This document shows positions 10,443-20,639 of a DNA stretch of 64,000 bases, piece after piece; position 1 is the stretch's first letter; each line of letters starts with the position of its first letter. The notes below the pieces were generated by a model. That model was not told where the DNA came from and ran no database searches. It worked only from the letters and a program-made list of their open reading frames with translations. Source of the DNA: Diploptera punctata (Eukaryota; Arthropoda; Insecta; Blattodea; Blaberidae); contig JASPKZ010005703.1 of NCBI GenBank assembly GCA_030220185.1, positions 682,001 through 746,000 on the forward strand. Direction: 5' to 3'. Made by a program: the position numbers and the translations under genes.

Positions 10443-10913
10443 AATAAATAATAGTTTTAAAACACTAAAAGAACACGCTTTATTAGAAAACTAAAAAATG
10501 AAAAATAATTTTAATTTCCAATACGCTTGGGATAAAATAAAGTGGTCAACAAAAAAAATCATCTCCAACACATATAGAATAAAATTAGAGTTATCAACAA
10601 AAAGAAAATAATTTTACCATCAAAAGCGTGGGGTGCTCTATATCAATTAATATATTTGATAATAAACAGATATTGGTAAAAGTAAGCTCTCTAAGAAGAA
10701 AATGTAAAAATCATAAAAAGCACCCCACGCTTTTGATGGTAAAATTATTTTCTTTTTGTTGATAACTCTAATTTTATTCTATATGTGTTGGAGATGATTT
10801 TTTTTGTTGACCACTTTATTTTATTCCAAGCGTATTGGAAATTAAAATTATTTTTCATTTTTTAGTTTTCTAATAAAGCGTGTTCTTTTAGTGTTTTAAA
10901 ACTATTATTTATT
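10443..10913. repeat. Near-perfect 195-bp inverted repeat (hairpin)
   Basis: Arms 10,443-10,637 and 10,719-10,913 are reverse complements with a single mismatch that I can see (CTTGGGATAAAA against CTTGGAATAAAA) around an 81-nt loop. The arms have no coding potential. High arm identity means recent origin or ongoing gene conversion. A transcript would form a long dsRNA stem. It lies inside the extra segment of the Helitron-like element. Confidence 0.95.
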
Positions 10914-11005
10914 TTTTATTTTACAGAATAAGATAAAAATGTAAATATCTTTAAATTCGATACTATTGTAGTACGAGTTAAAAGTAATACTCTTCTATAA
11001 TAAAA

Positions 11006-11099
11006 ACCCTCCCAGCCGGATTTGAACCAGCGACGTACGGATTACTGAAACTATATACCACTAAGAGTTTACTGCTCTACCAACTGAGCTCTTACTACA
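11006..11099 (-). pseudogene. tRNA-Tyr-like pseudogene with intron-like insert
   Basis: On the minus strand, GAGCTCAGTTGGTAGAGC matches a D arm / A box and GTCGCTGGTTCAAATCCGGC matches a T arm / B box of the eukaryotic tRNA-Tyr type. Between them, a GTGGTATATAGTTTCAG insert sits where tRNA-Tyr introns lie, just 3' of the anticodon position. The anticodon itself is mutated here, and the acceptor ends do not pair. The copy at 36,170-36,232 keeps GACTGTAG, the Tyr GTA anticodon context. Confidence 0.6.
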
Positions 11100-11154
11100 A
11101 TTGACTAAAAACTCGATAAGTCCGCCACCTATTATACCAGTTTTCATTTTTTTG

Positions 11155-11461
11155 ATTTTCGGATGATTCTGGCCAGGATTTTAGAAACAAACTATGAAAT
11201 TATTGTATTGTCACGGGTCCTCTACACGTATACAAAGTTTCAAGTCGATCCTATGTTTCTAAGTGGGTGAAAATCGCGTTGAAAGATTCCGTTACATTGA
11301 TACAAAGACACCTTTTTTTTATTTTCTGATGATTATGGCCAGGATTTTAGAAAATAAATATGAAATTATTGTATTGTCACGGATCCTCTACAAGTATACA
11401 AAGTTTCAAGTCGATCCAATGATTTTAAGTGGGTGACAATCGCGTTGAAAGATTCCGTTAC

Positions 11462-11463
<2 letters not shown>
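11155..11463. repeat. Tandem duplication, ~166-bp period
   Basis: Units 11,155-11,296 and 11,321-11,463 share GATGATTATGGCCAGGAT, GAAATTATTGTATTGTCACG, TTTCAAGTCGATCC and GTTGAAAGATTCCGTTACAT. The same block occurs once at 36,300-36,450, so the single-copy form is probably ancestral. Confidence 0.85.

Positions 11464-11541
<78 letters not shown>
11463..11541. repeat. (GATA)n microsatellite
   Basis: About 19 tandem tetranucleotides directly follow the duplicated block. The equivalent position in the copy near 36,450 has a single GATAGACAGATA, so the tract expanded here. Confidence 0.95.
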
Positions 11542-11542
<1 letters not shown>

Positions 11543-12287
11543 CAGATACAGGTCAAGCTAATATAAAGCGTGTAAAAAAGTCAGCGACAGCATATGTTTA
11601 TCTTTTACAGATAAAACACAATAGCCATTTTCACTCTTTCATTGATGCCAAGGAGATCGGGATAAGTAGATTCCCGGGCAAGCAGTGGTATATTCATCCG
11701 ATTGTCATGGGGCTTTTTGCAAAATGTTCAGGATTTTCCCGGGAAGGTTATAGGTTATAAGAGAGTTTTATGCTCAAGTCCTTCACCCTTAAAAATCACC
11801 TTCTGTAGTGAAAAAAAAACATGAAAAATGTCGCTTTTTTGTAAGCTTAAATGGCTTACGCTGCCCTAAATATAACAAATACACAAAATTATTGTACACA
11901 GAATTGAATATCTAAAAAATCTCTACAGGAAAGTCCGCGATAGCATATGTTTATCTTTTAAGGATAACTCTCAATAACCATTGTTGTCTTTCATTGATGC
12001 TAAGAAGATCGGGATAAGTAGATTCCCGCGCAAGCATAGCAGCACACGGCGGGTATTCTTTTATGGATAACTCAAAATAACGAATTTAGTCTTTCAGCTC
12101 ATTTATGCTAAGTCCATCGGGATGCGTAGATTCCCGGGCAACGCCGGGTAATCAGCACGGGGTATCGAAAAATAATAACGATATAAATTTATATTTATTT
12201 TTCCTTTTACTTTATTCAACTACTAAATGAAAAAAAAAACACATCAGTTATTTAGGTGTTAGCAGCGCATGCGGGTGCATTAGCAAG

Positions 12288-12520
12288 TTCCTTTTTATAT
12301 TAATTTTATCTCCCTCAAACCATGGCTAATATGATTTTTCCGCCTCGTTATTGGCCTGCCTACTGAGCGCTTTCCTACAACAAGTTTGCATACCCGTCTT
12401 TCATTCTCCATTCGTACCATATCCTCTGTCCATCGCTGTCTAGGGAATTTAACTCTTATTATAAAATTATTTCCCATAAAGACCATGTAGCTCAACTGTT
12501 ATGTAGTTATCCCCATTATT
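12288..12520 (-). mobile_element. RTE-1 copy, 5' part beyond Helitron-like insertion
   Basis: Minus-strand continuation of the RTE-1 fragment at 9,957-10,049. It keeps a KRSVGRPITRRKNHI version of the conserved C-terminal motif and ends near the CTATGTAGTT segment. Several indels are present. Confidence 0.8.
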
Positions 12521-13570
12521 TTATTTATCTCCAAAATGTTATTTTATTTATTTATTTTCTCTTCAGAGAGTAGGACACTACTTTTCTTCTTCAAAGTATT
12601 TATAAGTAGGTTTCAATCTCTTTAGCAGAAAATACAGCGTTTCTATCTTTTATAATTGTGCTTAAAAATACGGTTTTAAATCGATAACTGACGTAACTGT
12701 AGAATGATATCATGTTTTACAGAGTAAGAGTAAAATAATAATCTGTGTGAACTTTTTTTAAATTTATTTCAACGAGCAATTGTGAATGTATACATGTAGG
12801 ATGAGTTACAAAATACATGTTTCGAGATTTATGATCCAAAATAAACTTTAGTTACTAACTACACAGAATAAAGGTAACTATCGTAATAATTAGCACTATT
12901 TCGTGGTATAAAAGTTTTAATTAAAATAAATAACAGTTCTTTGTCACACAAAAAATGCCGCACCGGCTACAGATAAGAGAAAATACAAACTAGTTCAGTG
13001 CTGTATTTTCAAAAATGTCTATCCTAGAGTAGGAATGTACTGGTGACGTAAAATGCACTGTACTCTACTAATCAGACTTCGTGTCGTTTATGTATGCAGC
13101 TAAGGGATCGTAACTGAACACAAAGAGAGACACTGAGTATATAGACGCCCGGCCTACTATATACCAAAATTCCATCGGGCCAATATTTTGTAAACATTTA
13201 TTCTTGTATGCTTTTGAACCAATACTCGAGTCAGTGCTGAATTTATGGTTCCCCTAGTTTTAATAAATTTAATTTGTAATATCTGTATCATTCATTGATG
13301 ATATCGAATATCCTAAGTAAGTAAAGGAATTTACTATTTCCAATAAAACATTATTTAAACAAATTTTGTTTGAAATAGGATATTTTCGATCTAAAGACAG
13401 TACTTTAGTTTTCAGAAACACAAATTTCCAAATCAAAATTTTTGATAACTTTGTTTAATTTATATAAGGATTTCTTAAATAATCTGAAATAGCTTAAAGT
13501 ACATGTTCATTAGCATATACCGATGTATCTAAACTTTAATATGGACTTAATGGCTGTCTCCACGTGGCAA
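12521..13570. other. Unassigned ~1-kb stretch
   Basis: AT-rich, with no open frame that resembles a protein, no tRNA-like head and no repeat shared with the rest of the window that I can see. Confidence 0.45.
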
Positions 13571-13583
13571 TAACAACAACAAC

Positions 13584-13628
<45 letters not shown>
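13571..13628. repeat. (AAC)n/(AAT)n microsatellite
   Basis: A short AAC run passes into a long AAT run. It abuts the 3' end of the antisense RTE-2 copy. Confidence 0.9.
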
Positions 13629-13631
13629 CTT

Positions 13632-14908
13632 CCTCTTCTTTACTTCACGGGCTAGACTAATTGCCTGTTCCGCCTCACAGTTGTTCTGTTCATCTTTTCA
13701 CTGGCCTTTCTACATTCCTTGAACCTCTTGGCTTGTAGTTAAATGCTGCTTTTGGTAATCTTGTTACATTCATTCATTCTTTCTACATGTTTAAATCATT
13801 TATCTCTATATTCTTTGATTTTATCATTCAATGGATATATATATATATATATTATATATCTTCATTCTTTATCCGATCCAATCTTGTGCAGCCTTTTGTT
13901 CTTCTATGGAAGTTAATTTTTGTTCTTCTAGGGAAGTTCATTTCTACGCTTTGTATTCTACTCTGTAATTGTTTGGTCATTACCCAAGTTTCACTCCCAT
14001 AAAATGATGCAGGAACTGCCAATATTTTTTAAAACTTCCAATCTAGTATCTCTTCTTGTTTTGTCCCTTAATGTTTTATGTATAGTTCCGCATATCATTT
14101 GAAATTTGGACAGTTTCATATTTATGTCTCTTTCAGTTTTTATGTTTATAATAGAATTACAACCCAAATAATTAATATTTGTTACTTGTTCTAGAGGTTT
14201 GTTGTCTATTATGATTTTTGATCTTATAGGCCTATGTTAATTTCCCCAAAATGCCATTATTTTTGTTTTTTCTTTTGATATTTTAAAATTATATTCTTGG
14301 TATAACTGATTTAATTGATGTAAAGAGTAAAAGTAAAAGTAAGTAAAGTAAAGTGATCCCACAACAGGTCCGGAGACCCTTGGGGTAGTAGGAGGTTAAG
14401 GCTCCCACTTTTTCTAGACAATCGGCACTTTATGTCAGCCGGGTTGTCAGCCCTGCGTGACGGCCGCCTTTACCCCCAGAACAAGCGTCTGGTACTCATT
14501 TACGTTAGAGGCTGAGTCGACCACAGGGCCATAGTGCCGCCAGAGGGTTTGGGTCAGTTTAAAAATCCTGACCCCAACGGGACTTGAACCGTCGACCCTC
14601 CGGCTTGTAGCTCAGTGCCTTAACCACTACGCTGTACTGAAAATTATTTTCATTTTCTTGAATAATAACCACACCATCAGCATATATTAAAGCGTTTAAT
14701 ATTTTAAAACGATACATTCTTATGCCCTCATTAACATTTTTTTTTTCAGCTTTGAATGATGTCATTAATATATAAATTAAAAAGAGTAGGTGATAAACTA
14801 CACCCTTGCTTTACACCTCTATTTATTAAAATAGCTTCGATGTTTGATGTGCCTATATTTATTATAATTTGAGAATTTGTATACAAACTTTTTATGACAT
14901 ATTTATCA
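13632..14908 (-). mobile_element. RTE-2 LINE, 3' ~1-kb relic interrupted by SINE-C
   Basis: The minus strand carries the RT C-terminal half. It runs from a YADG version of the YADD motif near 14,685, through IIDNKPLEQVTNINYLGCNS-like, KLYK and GSETW blocks, to a CCCGTGAAGTAAAGAAGAGG-like 3' end. Many frameshifts and a local tandem duplication near 13,900-13,935 show age. SINE-C interrupts it at 14,318-14,634, shortly downstream of the catalytic motif. Confidence 0.8.
14318..14634 (-). mobile_element. SINE-C inserted in RTE-2
   Basis: The minus-strand head has AGTGGTTAAGGCACTGAGC and a GGTTCAAGTCCCG B box. The body has the TTGTCTAGAAAAAGTGGGAG block, and the 3' tail is (CTTTA)n-like. The 5' end is a few bases shorter than the copy at 25,634. 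I found no clean TSD. Confidence 0.85.
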
Positions 14909-14909
14909 C

Positions 14910-14910
<1 letters not shown>

Positions 14911-14950
<40 letters not shown>
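14911..14950. repeat. (AAT)n microsatellite
   Basis: Lies between the RTE-2 and RTE-1 relics. Confidence 0.9.
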
Positions 14951-14952
<2 letters not shown>

Positions 14953-14955
14953 TAA

Positions 14956-15486
14956 TAACTAACTCACTGGCTCTATCGAACCCATACGTTCATGGCCGCG
15001 CGTACATAAGCTCTCCATATATCTCTATCCTGAGCTAGTGTTTTCCAATCATCCCTGTACAATTTACTTCCCTCAAATCATGGCTGATGTTATGCTCCCA
15101 ACTCATTCTTGGTCTACCAACTGGGCGTATTCCTTCTGGTTTTCCTACAAGATGCTTCCATACACCTCTTTCATTCTCCATTCATGTCATATGACCTGCC
15201 CATCGCAGTCTACGAAACTGAACTGTTCATATTATACCTGATTTCCTATAAAGACCACGTAGTTCACTGTTATGCAGTTTTTTTTTATTCACCTGTCCAT
15301 TCATCTCTCTTGGGCCGAAAATGTTCCTAAGAACTTTATTCTCAAATACTCGTAATCTTTTCTCCTGCCTTAAAGTAAGAGTCAATATTTCGCATCCATA
15401 TAATATAACTGGGAGAATAATAGTTTTATATATTTTCAGTTTAACGTTTTTCGAAAGGAGTTGGGCGACAATAGTCTCTGTCATGC

Positions 15487-15487
<1 letters not shown>
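14956..15487 (-). mobile_element. RTE-1 LINE, 5'-truncated 3' end
   Basis: The minus strand runs from a TETIVAQLLSKNVKLKIYKTI-like segment to the ACTCACTGGC 3' terminus with a short (GTTA) tail. Stops and frameshifts are present. It is bounded on both sides by (AAT)n tracts. Confidence 0.88.

Positions 15488-15543
<56 letters not shown>
15488..15543. repeat. (AAT)n microsatellite
   Basis: About 18 repeats at the 5' truncation edge of the RTE-1 fragment. Confidence 0.95.
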
Positions 15544-15649
15544 GATCGTATTAATAATACTAATTTATTACGATATTAATAAACTTAATAATTTATTATA
15601 ATATTTTTAAAAGTTTTATTATATTAATAATAACAATAATAATACTGCA

Positions 15650-15988
15650 TGACGCAACAGACCTAGAACGGTCGTGGTCTATCAACCGCTTGCAGGCTTC
15701 ATATTCACATGTGCCATTTACAGATGTGGATGATCAATCAGTCTATATAGGGGTAACATACAGGCGTCATGTTGGGTTGCCCGGCCGTCTTAACTGGTTT
15801 TCTCAATCTAGAGCCGGTACTTATTTTAGCTACACTAATTCCTAATTATGTTGAGAGGCATTGCTCCCATACTGAGTCATATTCCATGAGAAAATGTCTT
15901 CCCCTATTGGGACTCGAACCAGCGTCGCAAGTTCTGTAGCTCTACGCTAAGGCATAAAGCCTTAAAGCACTCGACCACATCAGGAGAC
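15650..15988 (-). mobile_element. SINE-I, antisense, full length but old
   Basis: The tRNA-like head on the minus strand (GACTCGAACCAGCG seen on plus, with a serine/leucine-like long variable region) is followed by a body matching 31,790-32,125: CTCATGGAAT, TAGCTACAAT and CTCYAGRTTGAGAAAACCAG. It is diverged from that copy. Confidence 0.7.
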
Positions 15989-15989
<1 letters not shown>

Positions 15990-16046
<57 letters not shown>

Positions 16047-16068
16047 CATCATCATCATCATCATCATC
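15990..16068. repeat. (AAT)n then (ATC)n tract
   Basis: The compound microsatellite joins SINE-I to the 3' tail of the antisense RTE-3 copy. The (ATC)n part is probably that LINE's own (GAT)n tail. Confidence 0.85.
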
Positions 16069-16475
16069 CTCCTTTTGGAAAGTCGATTCCAAATATGCCT
16101 CCAACCATCTCTATCTTTCCATGCTTTGCTACTTTCTAATTCTTCCCAGTCGTATCCTCTTTCTTGTAAACGGTTTCTTCACCTGGTTAATTTATCTTTA
16201 TCGTGGTCTACCTCGCGGTCGTTTTCCTTGTACCTTGAGATTTAAAAGCCTTTTCTATTCTTTTTTAAATGTCTAAACCATTTTAGTCTATTTTTTTCTA
16301 TGTCTGTTATTAATTTTTCAACACTTATTGTCTCCCTGATTTTGTCGTTTCTTATTCTATCTCTCCTTGTGTTATGTACCATTCTACGTAAGAATTTCAT
16401 TCTACTTAATTGCATTTTTGTGTATGTCCAAATCTCAGATGCATGTGCTATAACTGGCTTGAAAGAATGTTTTAT
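16069..16475 (-). mobile_element. RTE-3 LINE 3' end relic
   Basis: The minus-strand translation includes KHSFKPVIAHASEIW, QLSRMKFLRRMVHNTRRDR, IRNDKIRETISVEKL and NRLKWFRHLKK, the standard RTE C-terminal order. The terminal ~70 codons are out of frame. Related sequence is triplicated at 36,488-36,935. Confidence 0.75.
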
Positions 16476-16476
16476 A

Positions 16477-16915
16477 ATAATAATAATAGAAGAAGAAGAA
16501 GAAGAAGGAGAAGGACAAGAAGAAGAAGAAGAAGAAGAAGAAGGAGAAGACAAGAAGAAGAAGAAGAAGAAGGAGAAGAAGGAGAAGACAAGAAGAAGAA
16601 GAAGAAGGGAGAGACAAGAAGAAGAAGAAGAAGAAGAGCGGAGTAGGAGGAGGAGGAGGAGAAAGAAGAAGAATGAGGAGGAGGAGAAAATATTAAGAAT
16701 AATAATAATTATTAGTAGATAAAATTGTAAGAATAAGTACATTATTATGATTATTATAAAATATTAATAATAATAAGAATATTAATTATAATTATAATAA
16801 AATAATAATAATAATTATCAAGTATAATAAAATAATAATAATTATAATTATAATAAAATAATAATAATAATTATAATTATAATAAAATAATAATAATAAT
16901 TATTATTATTATTAT
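16477..16915. repeat. Purine-rich (GAA/GAG)n followed by AT-rich (AAT)n-like tract
   Basis: 16,490-16,690 is almost purely A/G on the plus strand, with GAAGAA and GAGGAG variants. 16,700-16,915 is a degenerate AATAAT / AATTATAAT tract with a ~40-bp near-repeat. The long Arg/Glu or Ser/Leu frames over it are artefacts of composition. Confidence 0.9.
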
Positions 16916-16961
16916 TTTTTAAGTAGAATGCCAAGAATATAATTTTAAAATGTCAAAAGAA

Positions 16962-17587
16962 AAAAACGAAAATAATGGCATTTTGGGGAAGTGAACATGT
17001 AAGATCAAAAATCATAATAGGCAACACACCTCTGGAACAAGTAACAAATTTTAATTATTTGGGTTGTAATTTTACTATAAACACAAAAACTGAAAGAGAC
17101 GTAAATATGAAACTGTCAAAATTTCAAATTATGTGTGGAACTATACATACCGTAGAACATTAAAGAACAAAACAAGAAGAGATACTAGATTGAAGTTCTA
17201 TAAAACATTGACAGTTCCTGCATTAGGCCTACTTTATGGGAGTGAAACTTGGCTAATGACCAGAAATTACAAAATAGAATACAAAGCATAGAAATGAACT
17301 TCCTTAGAAGAACAAAAGGCTGCACAAGAATTGATCGAATAAAGAATCAAGATATAAGAACAGAACTAAATATATATCCATTGAATGGTGAAATCAAATA
17401 ATATAGAGAAAACTGGTTTAGACATGTAGAAAGAATTAATGTAACAAAATTACCAAAAGCAGCATTTAACTACAAGCCAAGAGGTTCAAGAAATGTAGAA
17501 AGGCCAGTGAAAAGATGGACACAACTATGAGACGGAACAGGTAATTTTCCTAGCCCGTGAAGTGAAGAAGAAGAAGAAGAAGAAGAA
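16962..17587 (+). mobile_element. RTE-2 LINE, 3' ~620 bp
   Basis: Frames read IIIGNTPLEQVTNFNYLGCNF, then TRLKFYKTLTVPAL, MNFLRRTKGCTRIDRIKN and TKLPKAAFNYKPRGSRNVERP. The end is CCCGTGAAGTGAAGAAG with a (GAA)n tail. Frameshifts near 17,160 and 17,270, plus in-frame stops, kill it. The 3' terminus matches those near 33,715 and 44,090. Confidence 0.85.
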
Positions 17588-18094
17588 TTTAAGTGTTAAT
17601 TGTAGGAGACGTTTCTGATTTTTTTAAATAATCTATTCATTATTTTTTTTAATTAAATTGGAAAAAAAGGTAATTGAATTAGAACTCTATAATAATTAGG
17701 ATTAAACAGAAATGTTATTTAAATTACAATTTGTGTTTTAAATAAAATATTGATAACGCGTGCAGATGCCGCATTTGCAACTGACATAGGCGCTATCTGT
17801 AAAGAAATAAGTGATCCTTCTAATGGGGTATTGTGCTGGCAAGTAAAAATCTTACAATGGAAACATAATACTTGATAAGGTAATGTTGTATATGGTAAAA
17901 ACTATAATCTTAATGCCTCAAGTAAACCTGATATTGTATATATAACCTTTTAGTGTTCATTATCTTACATCATAAATATTAGCTTGGCGTTTAAATGCAC
18001 TTCAGAGAATAATTCTAAATTTTATAAACTAATGCATGTAATTAAAGTAATTATTTACATCATTGATTCAGTCTTGTGCTTCATCAATCTCTCT
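17588..18094. other. Unassigned AT-rich sequence
   Basis: No gene or recognised repeat. Confidence 0.4.
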
Positions 18095-18520
18095 GTATCT
18101 TAGTCTAATCTCTCCATTTATAGCTACTTTTATGTACTCGCGCCATCCGGATCTTACAGAGATAGACCCTGTCGGAGAGGATTTTGAAACTCTAAACAAT
18201 ACACATTTATTTTTCTATTTATCACCAAGGTTATAGGGGGCCTCCCTGATGAGTGATCAGCTAAATTCCAGGGCCACCTCCAAGACAATACGAATATTTA
18301 AGGCAAGTCACATAATTCACCCATACATTCATTCTAAACAATATGAATATGATATAATTCGGGAACCATTTGGCACTTACAGTTTTCTAACAGTTATCTA
18401 ATAAGGGAGGAAAAAATCCGAAAAACCCTTCGCCTGGAAACTTGTCTCGAACGGGGATCGAACCCAGGCCCACTGCATATCAAACAACAATGTGATATCA
18501 TAGCGGCAATCTACCCTTCC
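18095..18520 (-). mobile_element. SINE-J-like element
   Basis: A minus-strand B-box-like GGGTTCGATCCCCG lies near 18,460, and its body shares phrases with 39,440-40,075 and 34,080-34,215: CCATCCGGATCTTACAGAG, GGAGAGGAT, GGGCCTCCCTGATGAG and GCCACCTCCAAGAC. It is old and diverged. Confidence 0.55.
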
Positions 18521-18544
18521 TCAATAACAGTAATAAAGCAAGTC

Positions 18545-18720
18545 ACGAAGACATCTGCCGCCCTGCCATAGAGGTAGAGTCCCTATCTTCCAATACGGCG
18601 ACCCGGGTTTGAATCCCGGCGGAATAAGACATTTTATATCTGCACCTCGGGTCTGGATGTGTGTCCTGTCCTGTGTTTATATGTCTGAATGAGAAAAAAG
18701 TTTAAAAAAAACAAGAAGGA
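18545..18720 (+). mobile_element. SINE-K head, tRNA-derived
   Basis: CTGCCATAGAGGTAGAG (A-box-like), an anticodon-arm-like hairpin and GGGTTTGAATCCCGGCGG (T arm) lie in tRNA order and spacing. A short body ends in an A-rich stretch. I see only one copy in this window, so the family assignment is tentative. Confidence 0.55.
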
Positions 18721-18839
18721 AACAGAATGAACAAAAGAAAAGACGAAGGGAAACACACAAATTAAGTGAATTCCTTAGCAAGTTCAATTTATGCTTCGAT
18801 TTTGCTAATTTACATAATATATATTTCTGAAAGGAGACA

Positions 18840-19225
18840 CTTTTTAAATTTTATATAACAATGGCAGTACCAAAACCGTTATATGGGTCGGAACACTGGG
18901 ACTTAACCAAAACCACGAGCGAAGAATAGAAACGTCAGAAATGAGGTTTCTGAAAGGGTATCGCTGGCTATACAATAACAGATCGAAAACGAAATGAAAA
19001 TATTCGAAGAGAACTAAATATATTCAAACTATTAGATAGAACTGCACAATGCAGGTATAAATAGATGGACTACACCAATAAAATGGGTAATGAAATAATT
19101 TCAAAACATTTTCTTCATTACAAAAGGCTATGACGAAGAAATATAGGTAGACCCAGTAAAAGATGGTCAGACCAATTCTAACATGAGACCGGAACAGACC
19201 TTAAGGTCTAATCCTTGATGCTGCT
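18840..19225 (+). mobile_element. RTE-7 LINE 3' end relic
   Basis: Multi-frame translation gives MAVPKPLYGSEHW, RRIETSEMRFLKG, NIRRELNIFKL, MGNEIISKHFLHYK and GRPSKRWSDQF in the expected RTE order. It then ends near GACCGGAACAGACC. It is heavily frameshifted. Confidence 0.65.
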
Positions 19226-19319
19226 GATGATATTTATTTTGGTAAGTAAATCATATATACCAACTAAGAAGCTTCATTAGGCAAAAAAGCACCCGGCTAG
19301 AACATTGAGAATTTTTCTT

Positions 19320-19673
19320 TTTATCATTCAGGTTAACCACAACTATTAATGGTTCAATTTTGCTGATTAGTAACGAATTCTAAATGGTTCTTGTTATTCA
19401 AATGTTACATAAAAACATTTAAATTTCGGGTTTCAGGTAAACCCTCACTTCTAGCGGTTGAGAATCATTGAGTTATGAAAAATATCTTCATCGTTTTATT
19501 TTAATAGCATAAATCGAGTTCCATTGAGAAAAATGTAAAATTGAGACGTTGGAGCCATTTTAAAATGTTTGTTTCAGGTTATTCCCCGCTCCTAAAGGTC
19601 TAATTCTGTTGGTTAGTTACTTGTATTCATTTATTCCTGCACGCCGAAAAAAATTGTGGCTGCTAGAGTGTCA

Positions 19674-19675
<2 letters not shown>
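19320..19675 (+). repeat. Family S repeat, about 1.5 units
   Basis: TTTCAGGTAAACCCTCACT, then AAATGTTTGTTTCAGGTTATTCCCC and TTGTGGCTGCTAGAGTG show at least two partial units in tandem. The last unit runs into the (CA)n tract. Confidence 0.5.

Positions 19676-19734
<59 letters not shown>
19676..19734. repeat. (CA)n microsatellite
   Basis: About 29 CA repeats immediately precede the 5' terminal inverted repeat of the DD34E-type transposon. Confidence 0.95.
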
Positions 19735-19738
<4 letters not shown>

Positions 19739-19845
19739 GATTCCAAACCATACCGACAAACTTTCATGAGTTGTTCAGGGATTTTTTTAAGTTATGTTAC
19801 AATCCATGTTTCACCATCAGGTACATCACAGGAAATTTACATAAG

Positions 19846-20158
19846 TTCCGTAGCGTAGTGGTTAAGGCACTGCGCTACAAGCCGGAAGGTCGAGGGTTCA
19901 AGTCCCGGTGGGGTCAGGATTTTTAAACTGACCCAAACCTACTGGCGGCACTATGGCCCTGGGGTCAACTCAGCCTCTAACGGAAATGAGTACCAGACGC
20001 TTGTTCTGGGGTAAAGGCGGCCTTCACGCAGGGCTGACAACCGGGCTGACATCAAGTGCCGATTGTCCAGAAAAAGTGGGAGCCTTAACCTCCTACTACC
20101 TCAAGGGCCTCCTGAGGCCTGTTGTGGGATCACTTTACTTTACTTTACTTTACCTGTG
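19846..20158 (+). mobile_element. SINE-C, full length
   Basis: The head CCGTAGCGTAGTGGTTAAGG has an A box and the B box is GGTTCAAGTCCCG. The body includes GGCACTATGGCCCTGGG, GAGTACCAGACGCTTGTTC and AAAAAGTGGGAGCCTTAACC. It ends with a (CTTTA)n-type tail at 20,135-20,155. The near-intact head suggests a fairly young copy. Confidence 0.9.
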
Positions 20159-20639
20159 TAAAAACTACAAACCATAGAGTTAAGTTTATTGAATGGAGCG
20201 GAAGACGTTCCTGAGGAAGCTGGTTATCTGTATCGTGTTGATGTACGACAAAGGTACTGACTTCAAGGCAGCTGGTCTTTCTTCCGCAAACTTAAGAGCA
20301 CTTTGTTAGTAGATGCAGGGCCGTCTGAATTTCTTTCTCGCGACAGTTGCAAGCTGGTGCAGTTATTTTATTTTTTTTAAATAGGTAGGATCGAAAGTAG
20401 CAGTGATTGGTTAGAAACTGGGTAAGAATGAAGTTTGGTCAGAGGGATAGGAATAGCCTGTGGAAGATGTTTGGGATTAACAATTTGGTATGAGTTGCAA
20501 ATTTCTGAGTTTGTTAATTTTGCATTCCACAAATTGATGAAGTAGTCTTTGTGTAGGTATGTTTTCTGGATGTTTTGTTGTGAGAAATAAAACCGAGTAA
20601 TTTCGTTGTTTTCGTCCTGAACTCAACCACCTTTGAATG

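Larger units (their letters stand above)
10050..12287 (+). mobile_element. Helitron-like element (2.24 kb)
   Basis: It begins TCTAATATATAAAAATG and ends GCATTAGCAAG, close to the TC...CTRR rule of Helitrons. It sits between A and T of an RTE-1 copy whose sequence resumes without a target duplication, as Helitrons do. A short GC-rich hairpin-capable stretch precedes the 3' end. It has no Rep/helicase ORF, so it is non-autonomous. Its CCCGGGCAACGCCGGGTAAT motif recurs in the copy at 59,336-60,266. An internal ~370-bp block is repeated (10,076-10,440 and 11,690-11,930). Relative to the second copy it carries an extra ~1.1 kb at about 10,435-11,565. Confidence 0.65.

Noticed and set aside
11463..11541. 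CRISPR-like or regulatory repeat array
   Set aside because: It is a simple (GATA)n microsatellite with no spacers.
16300..16742. Long frames rich in Glu/Arg/Lys on plus and Ser/Leu on minus
   Set aside because: They are translations of a (GAA/GAG)n tract, open in several frames at once purely because of composition.
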